A stretch of 64,000 bases of DNA. Source: Oikopleura dioica (taxonomy: Eukaryota; Chordata; Appendicularia; Copelata; Oikopleuridae). The notes below the pieces were generated by a model, which worked only from the letters and a program-made list of their open reading frames with translations, was not told the origin of the DNA and did no database searches. This document shows positions 36,329 through 46,666 of this stretch, in pieces. How positions within the stretch are numbered: position 1 is the first letter of the stretch; each line of letters opens with the position of its first letter. A program made the translations under genes and the position numbers. Location: NCBI GenBank assembly GCA_907165135.1, contig OU015568.1:13524501-13588500 (forward strand), written 5' to 3'.

Positions 36329-37227
36329 TTAAATTGAAAAGAACTGACCGTACACCTTCCAGAAAAGCTCGATAAAATCAAATTGATCATCAACCCAGTC
36401 AACAGCGTTGATGATTTTGACAGCTGAAAATATATATTGATAAGCAACAACCTGTTTACCTCGATTCATGATGTTCATTTTGGTCCCGTTGTCAGCAAAG
36501 GCACATGGATCGATGGTAGAGTTCAAGGGTAAAATTGTGAGATCCCAGTTAGAGCTCGGCAATAAATCACCCTCCAAGGCATCTAAATAAATTTGAGAAC
36601 TCGGAAAACAAGGTACTCTCTACCAAAAAGCGGATCAATAACAATAGCTGCAGCCCTGATAATTTCGATCTTGCAGCTTGCGATGGCGATGTCTTCTATG
36701 TAATCAACAAACCTCGCGATGAATCTATAAATAGCGTAGAAATACTTTTGCAAATCCTCTTTTGTATCAATAATATCTTCAGAAGATATTCCTCTCCACC
36801 AGACCACTTATAAAAGTTCTCTCAAAATCATTGATTTTGCCTCTCGTTAAATCTTCAGAACTTTTCCTGGAATATTTGAGCCTGGGACTGTTCGAAATCT
36901 CACCATCGCGCGATCATAGAGGATTCTGCTCTCGTAGATTAGCTAATCAAGGAGATAAATATGTCTTTGAATATCATAAAGAGACACTACTTCCAAAGAC
37001 AAATTTTCCTTTCCTGATTACCAGCTGAAACTGTATCTCCATAGAAATATTTTGTAAGAGTCAAAACTTCGATCCACGCCGCTATCGATACCGTATTATA
37101 CTCATTATGAAACAAAAACAGTACCTAAGTCTTCAACCGTATCATCAAATATGTTCAGCACCGCCTGGCCTTGAACTTCACTGCCCTGCTGAAAACTTGA
37201 AAAAAGTAAAAGACTCCAAAGTCGCAT
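36329..37227 (-). CDS. Unrecognised small secreted protein
   Basis: Model: complement(join(36329..36423,36460..36582,36624..36806,37022..37066,37125..37227)), 182 residues; introns of 36, 41, 215 and 58 nt all keep phase. It starts with a signal peptide (MRLWSLLLFSSFQQG). The body is rich in aromatic and acidic residues (TLTKYFYGD, VVWWRGISSEDIID, IARFVDYIEDIAIASCKIEI) with only two cysteines, and could form amphipathic helices. The last exon may instead be spliced at a donor near 36338 to a slightly different tail. I recognise no family; the phase closure over five exons is the main support. Confidence 0.6.
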
Positions 37228-37446
37228 GGCTTATCTCAATTTGAACGAAATCAGTGGGTGAACAATGCGCTTTTGGAACTTTTTTTCGACAATAACTATT
37301 GTCAGAGTATTTGCTTTACAAGTGAATCTACACTTCGCTGTCGTCAATACAAGAAAAAGTCTTCTTTGATTTCACAAATTTTGATAGGCTGGAGTTATAT
37401 TTCAATGACAGGGACTTTATACAGTAAAATTTAAAAATGAGCACAT

Positions 37447-39699
37447 TCAAAAATGTTCAACGTGAATCTTTTGCAGCTCGCTTTCAATCTCTTCGTTGAT
37501 CAAATCTCTAAGTCGCATCTACAATTTTCAATCAGGCAAATTAATTTTCTTCGTTTTACCTTCAAGTTTTCATGCTTTCTCCACTGATTCAAAAGCCTTT
37601 CAAGTCGTGGCGAAGGTTTATTTTGATGTTTTAAGTAAATTCTGAATACTTGATAAAAATTCTATCGCTAGAAAACGTACCGGGAAATCGGCGTCAGATC
37701 TTCTTTATTGGCGACAACGATAGTTCCTTCCTTGGCTCTCTCTTCTCCAGTTGAAGATGGACAGTAGGTATCTCGGAAATCGTCTGCGAATCGATAAGCT
37801 GGTATTCTTGTCTTTTCATTAAGAGAGATGATACTAAGAATTTTTAAGTCAGGACACAAGACGAATCTAACCTGCAAGGCGAATTTCTTCCTGAATTCTG
37901 TGATTCAATGGAGGACCCATTTGAATTGAATCCGTTTGAGTCCACTGACCAGTGTCTTTGAGCAAATCGAGGAGAAGGGTACTCTAAGATTACAATTATT
38001 TAAGCACTAAAGATGTTGATTACCGATGCTATCTGTAAACCTTGCATTGCCAAGCTCATTGTTCCAGCTCGCAATTTCCCGTTCAACTGTAGTTGGAACT
38101 ATTTCCTAGAAAAATTCCTTACTTAAAACATTCTTTATATATTCTGGTTTGACAGAAGTTCTGTCTCTGACGCAAGATCATAAATTTAATAGTTTGACAT
38201 CCGAACAAGTAAACGCAAAGAAAGATCAGACAGCAAACACGTAAATCTACTCAATCCAGAATGAACATAAGACTGACCTCTGGCAATTGACCCAAATTGT
38301 TCCGTATTTTTGGATCAGCGCCTGCTTGTACCAGTCGCATGAGCATTTCCACTAGGCCACGTTTAGCGCAAATGTGTAGCACTAAAACAACGTTCAAATC
38401 GGATTTACAAAGCATATAAAATTTGTTGCACGTATAAATCACAAACTAGTGTTCAAATAATAGGATTTCCTGCGAATTAAACAACTATTGAGCTCGAAAT
38501 ATAGACTATATGGGCCGACGAGCAAAAATTTAACCCCAAGAACCCTTTTTGGTAAAGCCTTGAAACTTTATGGAATATGTATTTGGGCCAAACTAAAAAA
38601 ATTGTTATTGAAAATTTTTTGGTCTGACCACGTGATCACGGGTTACTGACCCTCGAAAAGCTAGAAATGCTTGCCGAGCTTGATCCCCTTATGGCATCAT
38701 CTTCTCGTGAGGCTAAAAAGAAAGGTCTTCGTTTGTTCTAGTGGTTTAGTCAAAAAAATTCTTGGTGTCGTCTTTACAGGACACGCTAGAAGCTATGTAA
38801 GGACTCAAAACTCGCTAAAATTGAGGTAAAAATGCAGGTTTCACGGATTACTCAGGCCAAAATACATTGAAAATAGGGCCATTTTGGACGCTTCACTTCC
38901 CTCTAGCGAGTCATGTGATCTCGCCACCAAAAATGTTTTGGATTCTATAGGAAGAACTTTTTGTGCTCTTTCATGTGAGCTACATTATGATCACCTGCAG
39001 TCAGGGGATCGAGGTTGGCAAGCTTTTCTAGCTTTTCGAGGGTCCGTATCACATGATCACGTGATCATACCAAAAAATTTTCAATTACAAATTTTTAAGA
39101 TGGGCCAAAATACTTATAGCCCCAAAGTTTCGGGCAGTTACCTGAAGGGGTTTTAGGGGTTGATTTTTTGCTCGTCGACTATAATATATAGTTACCTGTA
39201 TCTCCAGTATTTGATCTTCTGTGCAAATTCGCCCCAGCTGCAATCAAAATCTCCGAAATATCCACGTGATTTCCCGAAACTCCATGAAAGAGTGGACTCC
39301 AACCCCTTTCATTCGCCAGATCTGGCTGGGCGCCTGCCTTCAATAGAATCTGACAGATTTTCGTACTTCCGGACTCACCCAGGATATTTAAAATTCCGAA
39401 AGCTGTCAGAATTGACAACAAAAGAACTTGGCAAACAGGAAAATTCAAAAATATCCGAGCCTGTGCCGCCCAATGCAGGGCTGTTTGTCCATGAACACCT
39501 CCGTCATCCAAGTTAGTGACTAAACAATTCATTATTCTTATCTTCTAGTTCTGTTGACAAGATAAATAGGCAAATGTCAAAAAAATCTAAGGTGTTGAAA
39601 TAAACCTGCTTTCAGCGCTAAAAGCTTCTCAACTGTCTCAACGAGTCCATTAGCTGCTGCTCTTCTCAGTTCCTCATTATCTGATTTACTCGTACTCAT
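37447..39699 (-). CDS. Ankyrin-repeat protein
   Basis: Model: complement(join(37447..37518,37560..37641,37681..37798,37872..37981,38041..38105,38278..38381,39196..39373,39461..39519,39606..39699)), 293 residues. Four ankyrin repeats occupy residues about 8-145 (LRRAAANGLVETVEKLLAL; GQTALHWAAQSGSTKICQIL; GWSPLFHG..VDISEILIAAGA; LHICAKRGLVEMLMRLVQAG). The C-terminal half is charged and helical (RLERLLNQWRKHENLKMRLR) without a known domain. Splicing 39374-39460 as a GC-AG intron gives a perfect 33-residue ankyrin spacing; reading through it would insert 29 hydrophobic residues. Intron 38382-39195 is 814 nt, far longer than its neighbours, because it holds an inverted-repeat element. Ankyrin repeats usually mediate protein binding; the partner is unknown. 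Confidence 0.82.
38516..39177. mobile_element. 662-bp foldback (MITE-like) element in an intron of the ankyrin gene
   Basis: The element begins CGACGAGCAAAAA at 38516 and ends with its reverse complement TTTTTTGCTCGTCG at 39177. The two arms, roughly 38516-38705 and 38990-39177, are imperfect inverted repeats: AAAATTTTTTGGT next to a GATCACGTGATCA-type palindrome, then ACCCTCGAAAAGCTAG, then a CTTG...GATCCCC block, occur in both arms in opposite orientation. ACTATA flanks both sides (about 38505-38510 and 39178-39183) and could be a target-site duplication. No transposase frame is present, so it would be non-autonomous. Its superfamily cannot be told. Confidence 0.7.
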
Positions 39700-40063
39700 A
39701 CTCGATGTTAAATTATCTTCTTTGATTCTATCAAAAAATTGAGAAAATGCTAAATGGGAGAATCAGAATTTGGATTGCAAATAGTTTAACATACGACGAG
39801 TGAACACGATGCGCAAATATTTGATAGGGAACTGACACGAGTAGGAATTTTCTTTTTTTATTGATACAGTTGGACACCGACCTACTATCACTTCAACTCA
39901 AGCTTCAGTCGATTTACTCAGCATGCAAGAATTTATGCAGAAAACAAACTTCTGACAAAGTGGCCCTACATTTCCTGATAGTCTTTCCGGAGTCTAGACT
40001 CACAAAATTACGAAAGAAAGAACACGTCGATAACTAAAAAGGGTCAAAGTTTATTAACAGCTT
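39700..40063. other. Region between the ankyrin and OTU genes
   Basis: About 360 bases on the path between two minus-strand genes. No coding frame is convincing. It should contain the OTU 3' UTR and the ankyrin gene 5' leader. Confidence 0.3.
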
Positions 40064-40707
40064 TCACTGACATTCGGGCGTTTTAATGGTGAGGGCGACA
40101 TAATGCTCGTTGTTAAGATGGCCAAGGATGAGAGCACGGCCGTGAACTTTGTCGGTCGTTCTTGGTTTGACGAAAAGAAGCTCATTCCAAGGGTCTGAGT
40201 TGACGATGAGAATTGGTCGACGGAGAACTTCAGCGCAAACTTGGATGATTACGTGGTCGGCCCACTCGCCATCTTGAGCCATGTACTGAAGCTTTCGTAA
40301 AAGAAAGGGCGAAAATTGTTACCTTGAGATACTCCTTTGGTTCTTCATCAAGGAATTCTTGATACTCCGAAAGATTCGTCTTCAGTGTTTTACATGCAAT
40401 TTGACGTAGACTTTTGTAAGTAAATTTTCGCTTTTTGACGTTTCGAAGATGCCCTAGTGTCTGATGCTGTCATAACGCGAAAACGTTCCTTGTTCTTTCC
40501 AATTTGCTCCAGAATAAATACGACCGAGTGGAAGAAGCAGTTCCCATCTGCGTGCGCATCCTTCCAGACTCGCAGTCCGTGTTTCCCCAGATTTTCAACG
40601 AACTGGTGGTGCATACTTTTATCGCCTCCTGGGCCGATTGAGAAATTCACTCCTTGGGCTTTGAGTTCCTTCGTGGCCAGCATAGTCAGCTTCTTACTTC
40701 TTTTCAT
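40064..40707 (-). CDS. OTU-domain cysteine protease (deubiquitinase-type)
   Basis: Model: complement(join(40064..40285,40323..40430,40477..40707)), 186 residues. The OTU fold is marked by the catalytic block HADGNCFFHSV (Asp and Cys nucleophile) near residue 53, the central SLRQIACKTLKTN and DGEWADHVIIQV blocks, and the catalytic His in LNNEHYVAL near residue 175. OTU enzymes cleave ubiquitin from substrates. The intron 40431-40476 is needed: reading through it gives an unrelated tail and a stop. The start codon lies 25 bases after an acceptor-like site at 40732-40734 and only 64 bases after the stop of the chromodomain-like gene, which suggests trans-splicing within an operon. Confidence 0.88.
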
Positions 40708-40731
40708 TGACGTTTTCGAGTACTTATTTGA

Positions 40732-40746
40732 GCTGTAAATAATTTA
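40732..40746 (-). promoter_or_regulatory. Probable trans-splice acceptor for the OTU gene
   Basis: On the minus strand the sequence AAATTATTTACAG ends just before 40732. It sits 38 bases after the upstream stop codon and 25 bases before the OTU start. There is no room for a promoter, so a spliced-leader acceptor in an operon is inferred. Confidence 0.5.
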
Positions 40747-40770
40747 CTCATCCTCCTTCTTTGGAAATTA

Positions 40771-41003
40771 TCAGCTCCGATCCTTAGAATTAAAGTCCTT
40801 GATCATGTCCGAAAGATATTCGCTACACATCTCCTCATCAAACCAGCTGGAGTTGTAGTCCTCCCCAATTTGACCAAATACTGCGTTCCGCCATCAGCCC
40901 TGGTTCTCCTGCTAACGATACATTGTGCCTCCTTGAGAGAATCGTTGTTGGATACTTGTTGCGTTACAGTAGCTTGACTGTGTGTTCGTTTCATTGGGCG
41001 CAT
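40771..41003 (-). pseudogene. Chromodomain-like small gene with a one-base frame break
   Basis: From ATG 41003 the minus strand reads MRPMKRTHSQATVTQQ, then EAQCIVSRRTRADGGTQYLV and KLG. This fits the start of a chromodomain (I-x-x-R, YLVK). At the G4 run (40863-40866) the frame must shift by one base to continue as EDYNSSWFDEEM and SEYLSDMIKDF, the expected aromatic Trp and C-terminal helix, ending in TGA at 40771-40773. Unshifted, the frame ends at 40803. It may be a broken gene, a small polymorphism, or an assembly error in a homopolymer. It lies directly upstream of the OTU gene. Chromodomains bind methylated histone tails; that role here is inference. Confidence 0.5.
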
Positions 41004-41452
41004 TTTAAAAACTAATGAGCTGTCATCTTCGATTTTAGCCAACAATATTTGATCTAGAAATGACGAGGTGCATGTTTTCGATCGTTGCAATAAAACATCC
41101 CTGTTGGGTATATATAAATTTATCTCATTCATATATTACTCTCTGACTTCTGTATATTTAAGTAACGAAGCCATGCCGCGACGATGGACGTTTTCAAGGG
41201 TCTCCAAATACTGCTTTTTCTACGTAACGTGGGAAATCTTGCGAAAATTTGTTTTCTATGCAATCAACCTGCCGTTTTCTACTGAAGATTTAAACTGCAC
41301 CTGAATAAATCAACTCTACCAAGAATGTCACTGTATTAAAGAAACTCTTCAAAAGAGTACAGTAGACTGTCATTTGTAAAAATATGTTTTATTGGTAGAA
41401 AAGTAAAATGAGAAGTGTCTGTGAAAAAAGGCAAAACGGTGATCTAAAATGT
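41004..41452. other. Region between the chromodomain-like gene and KIF6
   Basis: About 450 bases. A minus-strand Met-starting extension (41132) of the chromodomain-like gene and a plus-strand frame (41068-41304) both lack family support. KIF6 3' UTR with an AATAAA on the minus strand at about 41385 lies at the right end. Confidence 0.3.
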
Positions 41453-43842
41453 CTAGGATTGTCTCTGGGCTAAAATCCGTTGTCGAGCTTGAATGAATGC
41501 TTGAATGTCAGAATCCGCTTGCGCGTCACCAGTAAGAGATACGCCTGTAGCTTGAGAAGCGGCAGAAACAGGACGAGAGCGTTGCTCGGCAGCAAAGGAG
41601 GCAGCTGAAGAGGACCGAAGGGAAGTTCGCTCCGCTTGATCTTGGAACCATTTGTCGAATTCCTTATGCATATCAATGCGTTGTCGTTCGATCGAGTGTT
41701 TTAGATGTTCGACTTCGGGCTTGATCTTTTTCAGCTCAAGCACAGCATCTAAAATCCATTAAAATCTTATAATGACAAAAATTCACCTTGATAGCTCCGC
41801 CGATTAACCTCTATCTCTCGTCTAAGATCATTAGCTTTTTGAACCATCTCGTTGTCAAGATGCCCAGTTGCTTCTCGAACGGCAATTTGTTCCTGGACAT
41901 GCGCAAGTTCGCCTTTCAATCGATTTACAACTGCTCGATGTTCATGTATTTTAGTTCCTTTTGCCTTTCAGTGGTTAATCACGTGCACGATTCGCTACAG
42001 AAAGTTTTGGTGATTTTCTTTAACCAATTCCTTTGCTTGCAAAATCAAATCGCCGAGCTCGCTCTTCTGCGCCCTGTAGTTTTTATCTTCGACATAGACA
42101 TCAGCTCGCCAACGTTCAAAGGCCATTTTGCGGCCCTCGGACATATTGTTTGAAGTCATTTTCAGCGTGTTTGAGGAGAGATCTTCAGAAACGGCGATAG
42201 TGCTCGAATGGGCATGATCAAGAGGAGGATTTGTGTATTTTTCTGGCTCATATGGAGTTGTTTGCCTGATACAAGATTAAAAATATGATGAGCTCTTATC
42301 ACTGCACTTTAGTGCTATTTAACCTTTTCCTTGGCTTGCGTCTTTCTTTTTTCAATAATTGTGTCAGAACAGCGATTTCTGTATCTCTTTGCTCAAGGAT
42401 CTCTTTCAATCTGATAAGCTCTTCCGGTGTGATTTGAAACTGCTTGTGCTTAGAATTTACATTGGCACTTTCACCACTCTCGCGGACGATTCCTTCGGGA
42501 CGACCAGAAGAGTTGGCGAATTTTTTGAGGCGTTTGATTGAGTAGTTGATTTTTCGCATATCTCCGTCAAGATTCAGTACTGTTTCAGGATCAGGGTCTT
42601 TGAGGAAGTTCTGTATTTGGTGATCGAGGTCGTGCTTTTCGGACTCTGTCAGAAGTTCTCCGGCGTTCGGGCTTCCATCTAAAAATTGTTAATTTCCGTA
42701 ATCAAGAATGACTCACCTTGAAGTCTTAATTGCTCTTTCAGCTGATTGACCTCTCGTTTTAACCGTTGAATCTGCAGGCTTGGATCAAGCTCTTCATTCA
42801 AAACAGCTTCATTTTTAATCTTTGCAACTCGTTGGGCAAATCTACAAGTCGCAAGAGACTCTTGTATGTTCGCTGGCTCTAGTGAGACAGTGGCAATCAT
42901 AGAGGTGATAGAATTGCCGCCGAGGGAGTCTCGCAAGACAGATGTGAGCATAGAGTTTCTGTAGGGCACATGATCTCTTTTCTTCTCGCTCAAAGCCACA
43001 ATAACTTGCTCCAAGAAATGTAGGGAAAGGTTTATGTACTTCCCTTCTCTTGCAACTTGCGAGTTCCATTCCACGCTAGATTTTCCGATTCTTTCAGAAC
43101 CAGCAAGATCGACAAGATGGAGCTTTGATCGCTTGATGACTGAACTTTCAGATCTCCTTGATTCAATGTAAATTGTAAAAATGCAGTGACCCCGAGTGGA
43201 GGCCATATTCATCGGTGTTTCTGCGATCGATCTGTTTGTGTCTCCAACAAAGAGCTGATTTATTGCCTCTTCTTCCGTGGCAACCGGAAATGTTTGCAAA
43301 TTTCGTATTTTTATGCCGCTGTTTGGGTCTTCAAGAATCGTGACTTTTGGCAGATCTTCGAGTCCCTTGAAATCGTGAGCAGGGGAGAGCAAATCGTAAC
43401 CGTTTTCATTATACAACTCGAGGTAGGAAATCTGCATTTTATAATCGTTTTCGTCATCAACCATGAATCGCTCGAAGAGATAGCTCAGTGTCCTAGGAAT
43501 CAACCCTCTGTCTGCGTATTTCTCCGCTCCACCAGTGACGGTAAAAGTTTTTCCTGAGCCAGTTTGACCGTAAGCGAAGATAGTACCGTTGTATCCATTA
43601 AGCACATTGTCGACGACTGGTTTTGCTACTTTGCTAAAGATCTGATCTTGATACGCCGATTGTTCGAATATTTCGTTGAATTTGTATTTATGCAATTCTG
43701 TTTTGTTGTTCACATGTCCATCAGTATCTAGTTTCGGGACGACAATTTCCAGCTGCTTTAGTTTATCGACGAGTGAGGCCTCATGTCGAGCAGTGTCTTT
43801 TGTAGGTTTCACCCGGCAGTAAACTGAGATTGACTCCTTCAT
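41453..43842 (-). CDS. KIF6: Kinesin-like protein KIF6
   Basis: Model: complement(join(41453..41748,41787..41964,42025..42265,42324..42678,42717..43842)), 731 residues. The motor domain fills the first 340 residues: P-loop AYGQTGSGKTFT, switch I region NMASTRGHCIFT, switch II HLVDLAGSERIGKS, then PYRNSMLTSVLRDSLGGN. The neck and stalk are coiled coil. Sequences such as LEDLPKVTILEDP and FAQRVAKIKNEAVLNEE are KIF6-specific among kinesins, which are linked to motile cilia. The switch I serine (STRSH in KIF6 relatives) is Gly here, which could alter ATP hydrolysis. The intron 41965-42024 removes an in-frame stop. The start at 43842 follows an acceptor-like TTTTCAG. Spacing to the upstream EXD-type gene stop is 127 bases. 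Confidence 0.94.
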
Positions 43843-43969
43843 TCGATATTTTCTGAAAATTAAAATCAACTCGTTAACATGGCAGTTTAACGTTTAAACT
43901 AGTGAACAGTGGCGAGTGAACTGATTGCCAGGAACGTGAAACAGTATAAAATGAAGATCTACAAGCAGT

Positions 43970-46012
43970 TCAGTAATCTTTTGGAGTGAATCCTATTCGT
44001 TGAAGAACAGTTTCTTTTGGGTAGAAGTGTGCTTTTGGGTCTGTTTGTACTGAGATGAAAGTGAGGTTGGGCATTTCCATTTCGCCTAAACTTGGATCAA
44101 CTTCTGTCCGACTTTCACTCGGCTGTCTTTTTGGAAGAGACTCGTAATTTTTTGGTGTTTTCTCTTTGTTTTCAATTTCATTCAAATGGCTTTCTTCTGT
44201 GCATATTTTGCAGATCCCGTAAGATTTCTGCTGAGTTTTTGAGAAACAATCAATCGACAAGGTTCTAAATATAACTATGAGAAATAGATAAGGCGGCTCA
44301 TCTCTTACACAAGGCAGTAGTAGCAAGTCCTATGTCGAGGATACGTCGTCATCCCCGACTTAGAAATAATTCCTATCCAAGCACCCCACTTCCACAGCTG
44401 AAGTGTATTCACGAAGACATGGAGGATAGGACGCAGGGCAGCAACGTCGAAAGCGGCGTACTTTAGAAGTTGACTTGAAATAGGCCGACGACTCCAGATG
44501 TGAAAGTCAGTCTTGTGTTTCGCTTTACCAGCTTTGAAACGGAGCAAGCTTTTGTCAGAGAAAACTAAAGAAAATATATGAAAAATAATGAAAATATATT
44601 GTTACATTCATATGCTGCTTCGAGACCCAGAGGGTGTTTCTTCGTTGGGTCTTGTTGACCATTCGTCAAGGAGATCAATCGTTCTCGATATTGCAGCTCC
44701 ACGACTTAAGATTTTTATTGAACTTGAACAACTAAAACTCGCTAAAACTTACCTTGAAGGTCAATAAAACCAGCGACGCTAATCTCATAGCTTGCATACA
44801 AGTTCGCAGTATCAGAAACTCCGCCCCAAAAAAACTTGATCACTCTTGGATATTGAAGGATGTCTCTCAGCCAGCCGACTTGTGGATCTTTTTCTCTCAG
44901 TGCGTAGTCGCCAATGGCCAGAATATCAATAAGGTAGCAGTTTTTGCTTGTATAATTATTAACTGAAAATAGTAACTAGAAAAAACGGCATTTATTACTT
45001 TGAATAAGCGTAATTTTTCCGTTAGGGCCAAGCTGATCTCCCTCCAAATCAATCAACAAGTATCTGCTCATCATTAGCTCTTCACGCACACTTTCTAGTA
45101 ACTCCTTGCTATCAAGAAGTTTTACATGCAAGTTTCCGTCTTCCACTGGCGGCTTCTTGAAAAACTTTCGTATCGATTTGATGTTCTTGCTCCGCTTCGT
45201 CAGCCAAAGTCTGTAAGATACTCGAATGCAGCTTGAAACAGCATCTGCCGCACACTGTCCTTCTCCAAGGAAAATTCTAAATATGATTAGTATCAGAAGC
45301 GCGAAACTAGTCCAACCGATCAACACAGAACATCGTCGCTTGATATACTCCCCCCGTTTTCGCTGTCCGAATTCGACCCGGCTTGCGTACGAACTCGATG
45401 TATTCTTTGCAGAAGATCAGCTTGTATTGTCGGAGAATACATTCAGGGTCTTTGTTCAAAAGATCGTTTTCCTTCACATACTCCTTGAAGACCAGTATGC
45501 AATCTTTGTTTAAAGTGTCTCGCTTGTTGGCAATGTTTGGATCGAAGTCCCCTTCGACCTGCTTCCGAAATTTCGGAATAGCGTAAGTCCACATTTCGAG
45601 CACTTTCTTGCCATTAACTTCTGAGTACTCGTATTTGAAGTCGTTCATTTTCTAAAATACAAATCAATCATAAATTATGCAAACAAGACCTTACCATGCA
45701 AAAAAGATATTCTTCATCAGTCAAATCTGTAACAATGTCTGAATTAGCTTCTTCCTTCTCAGTGTCCAGATCTTCATAAAGACCGAAAGCACCCGCGTGA
45801 TAGTCTTCCATCGTCAATCTTCGCGGTCCGCCGGCTATTTTCCAGAGTTCTTCCAGTTCTTCAAGTTCTTGTCTATCTTCTTCCGATATCTCAAGGTCGT
45901 TCTTTTCAATTTTGAATTTCTCTTGATTCTCTGGACGAACTGATTCTATCCTCTCATCTTTTGCATCCTTCATTTCCAAACTAACATCCGTCATTTCAAA
46001 CCTCCTCGTCAT
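43970..46012 (-). CDS. RNase D/EXD1-type 3'-5' exonuclease-domain protein
   Basis: Model: complement(join(43970..44264,44309..44564,44606..44704,44753..44962,44999..45276,45332..45651,45695..46012)), 591 residues. The N-terminal 200 residues are acidic and charged. The DEDD exonuclease domain lies at about 270-470: motif I LLIDLEGD, motif II FFWGGVSDTANLY and motif III KYAAFDVAALRPI. The architecture is closest to EXD1/EXD-like proteins of small-RNA or RNA-processing pathways, but whether it is active cannot be told. Introns are 36-55 nt except that ending 44605 (41 nt). The last exon adds a basic, Pro-rich tail. An acceptor-like TTCTTTCAG sits just before the ATG, 87 bases from the upstream dynein light chain stop, suggesting operon linkage. 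Confidence 0.82.
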
Positions 46013-46099
46013 TTTATCTGAAAGAATTAGTTTTGATTTTTCTACGAGATGTGAAGATTTATTGATCTTGAACAGAAAAAAAGTTTTTGGAATTGATCT

Positions 46100-46558
46100 C
46101 TAACTGATCTTGGTAAGTAGTCTAGTAGTGAAGTTTTCAGTAAACGAATGAAAGTGCGAAGATATCGGCGAATACATGCAGTCCTTTATTCTCCCATCTA
46201 ACTTTGATTTGACGGTCTCGCCCACTATCCCAGATGCATTGAGAGGCGGTCTAAAAAAATTACTTTTCGTTACAAAATCCGTGCCTACCGAGCAGCATTT
46301 ATCGGTCTTCTCCAAGAGAGTGATGTTGATCACGAATTTAATATCATCCAAGTTGAGCTTTTTTAGCTCATCAGCAATATTCTCCGAAATTGACTTTGAC
46401 CATTGCTCAGCATGCGATCTTGAGTAATTCTGATCTCCGATCACGGATGTTATCTGCTCCTAAACAAATCATATACCAAGAAGGAACAAAAAAAGTCTTG
46501 CCTTGATAATTTCCGTGGCTTTATCAGTTGGAAATTCTTTTTCCTCCGTACCGCCCAT
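46100..46558 (-). CDS. DYNLT: Tctex-type dynein light chain (DYNLT-like)
   Basis: Model: complement(join(46100..46459,46502..46558)), 138 residues. The sequence IIKEQITSVIGDQNYSRSH, then AEQWSKSISENIADELKK, then KFVINITLLEKTDKCCSVG matches the N-terminal helices and first strands of DYNLT1/3. The last part (KLDGRIKDCMYSPISSHFHSF) corresponds to the DGS...YCIVSAFGL end but with an insertion of about 17 residues and strong divergence. These proteins dimerise and bind dynein intermediate chain in cytoplasmic or ciliary dynein. The single 42-nt intron (46460-46501) has a GC donor (AAG then GCAAGA), and phase is kept only with it. It lies between the EXD-type and sphingosine kinase genes. Confidence 0.8.
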
Positions 46559-46666
46559 TCTGATAAAGAACGATCATAAAATTTTCGTATCAGTTTTTAT
46601 TTGGATCGGTTATCAGAAAGAATCATGAAGAAAATTATACAAAGAAATTGAAGAAGGAATGTAGGT

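Larger units (their letters stand above)
40064..41003 (-). other. Predicted two-gene operon: chromodomain-like gene and OTU protease
   Basis: Stop to acceptor is 38 bases and stop to next start is 64 bases, on one strand. In larvaceans such spacing usually means a polycistronic transcript resolved by spliced-leader addition. The call rests on spacing and acceptor sequence only. Confidence 0.5.

Noticed and set aside
41068-41304. Plus-strand 78-residue frame between the chromodomain-like gene and KIF6
   Set aside because: It overlaps the 5' region of the minus-strand gene, shows no domain, and has a start that depends on a chance ATG.
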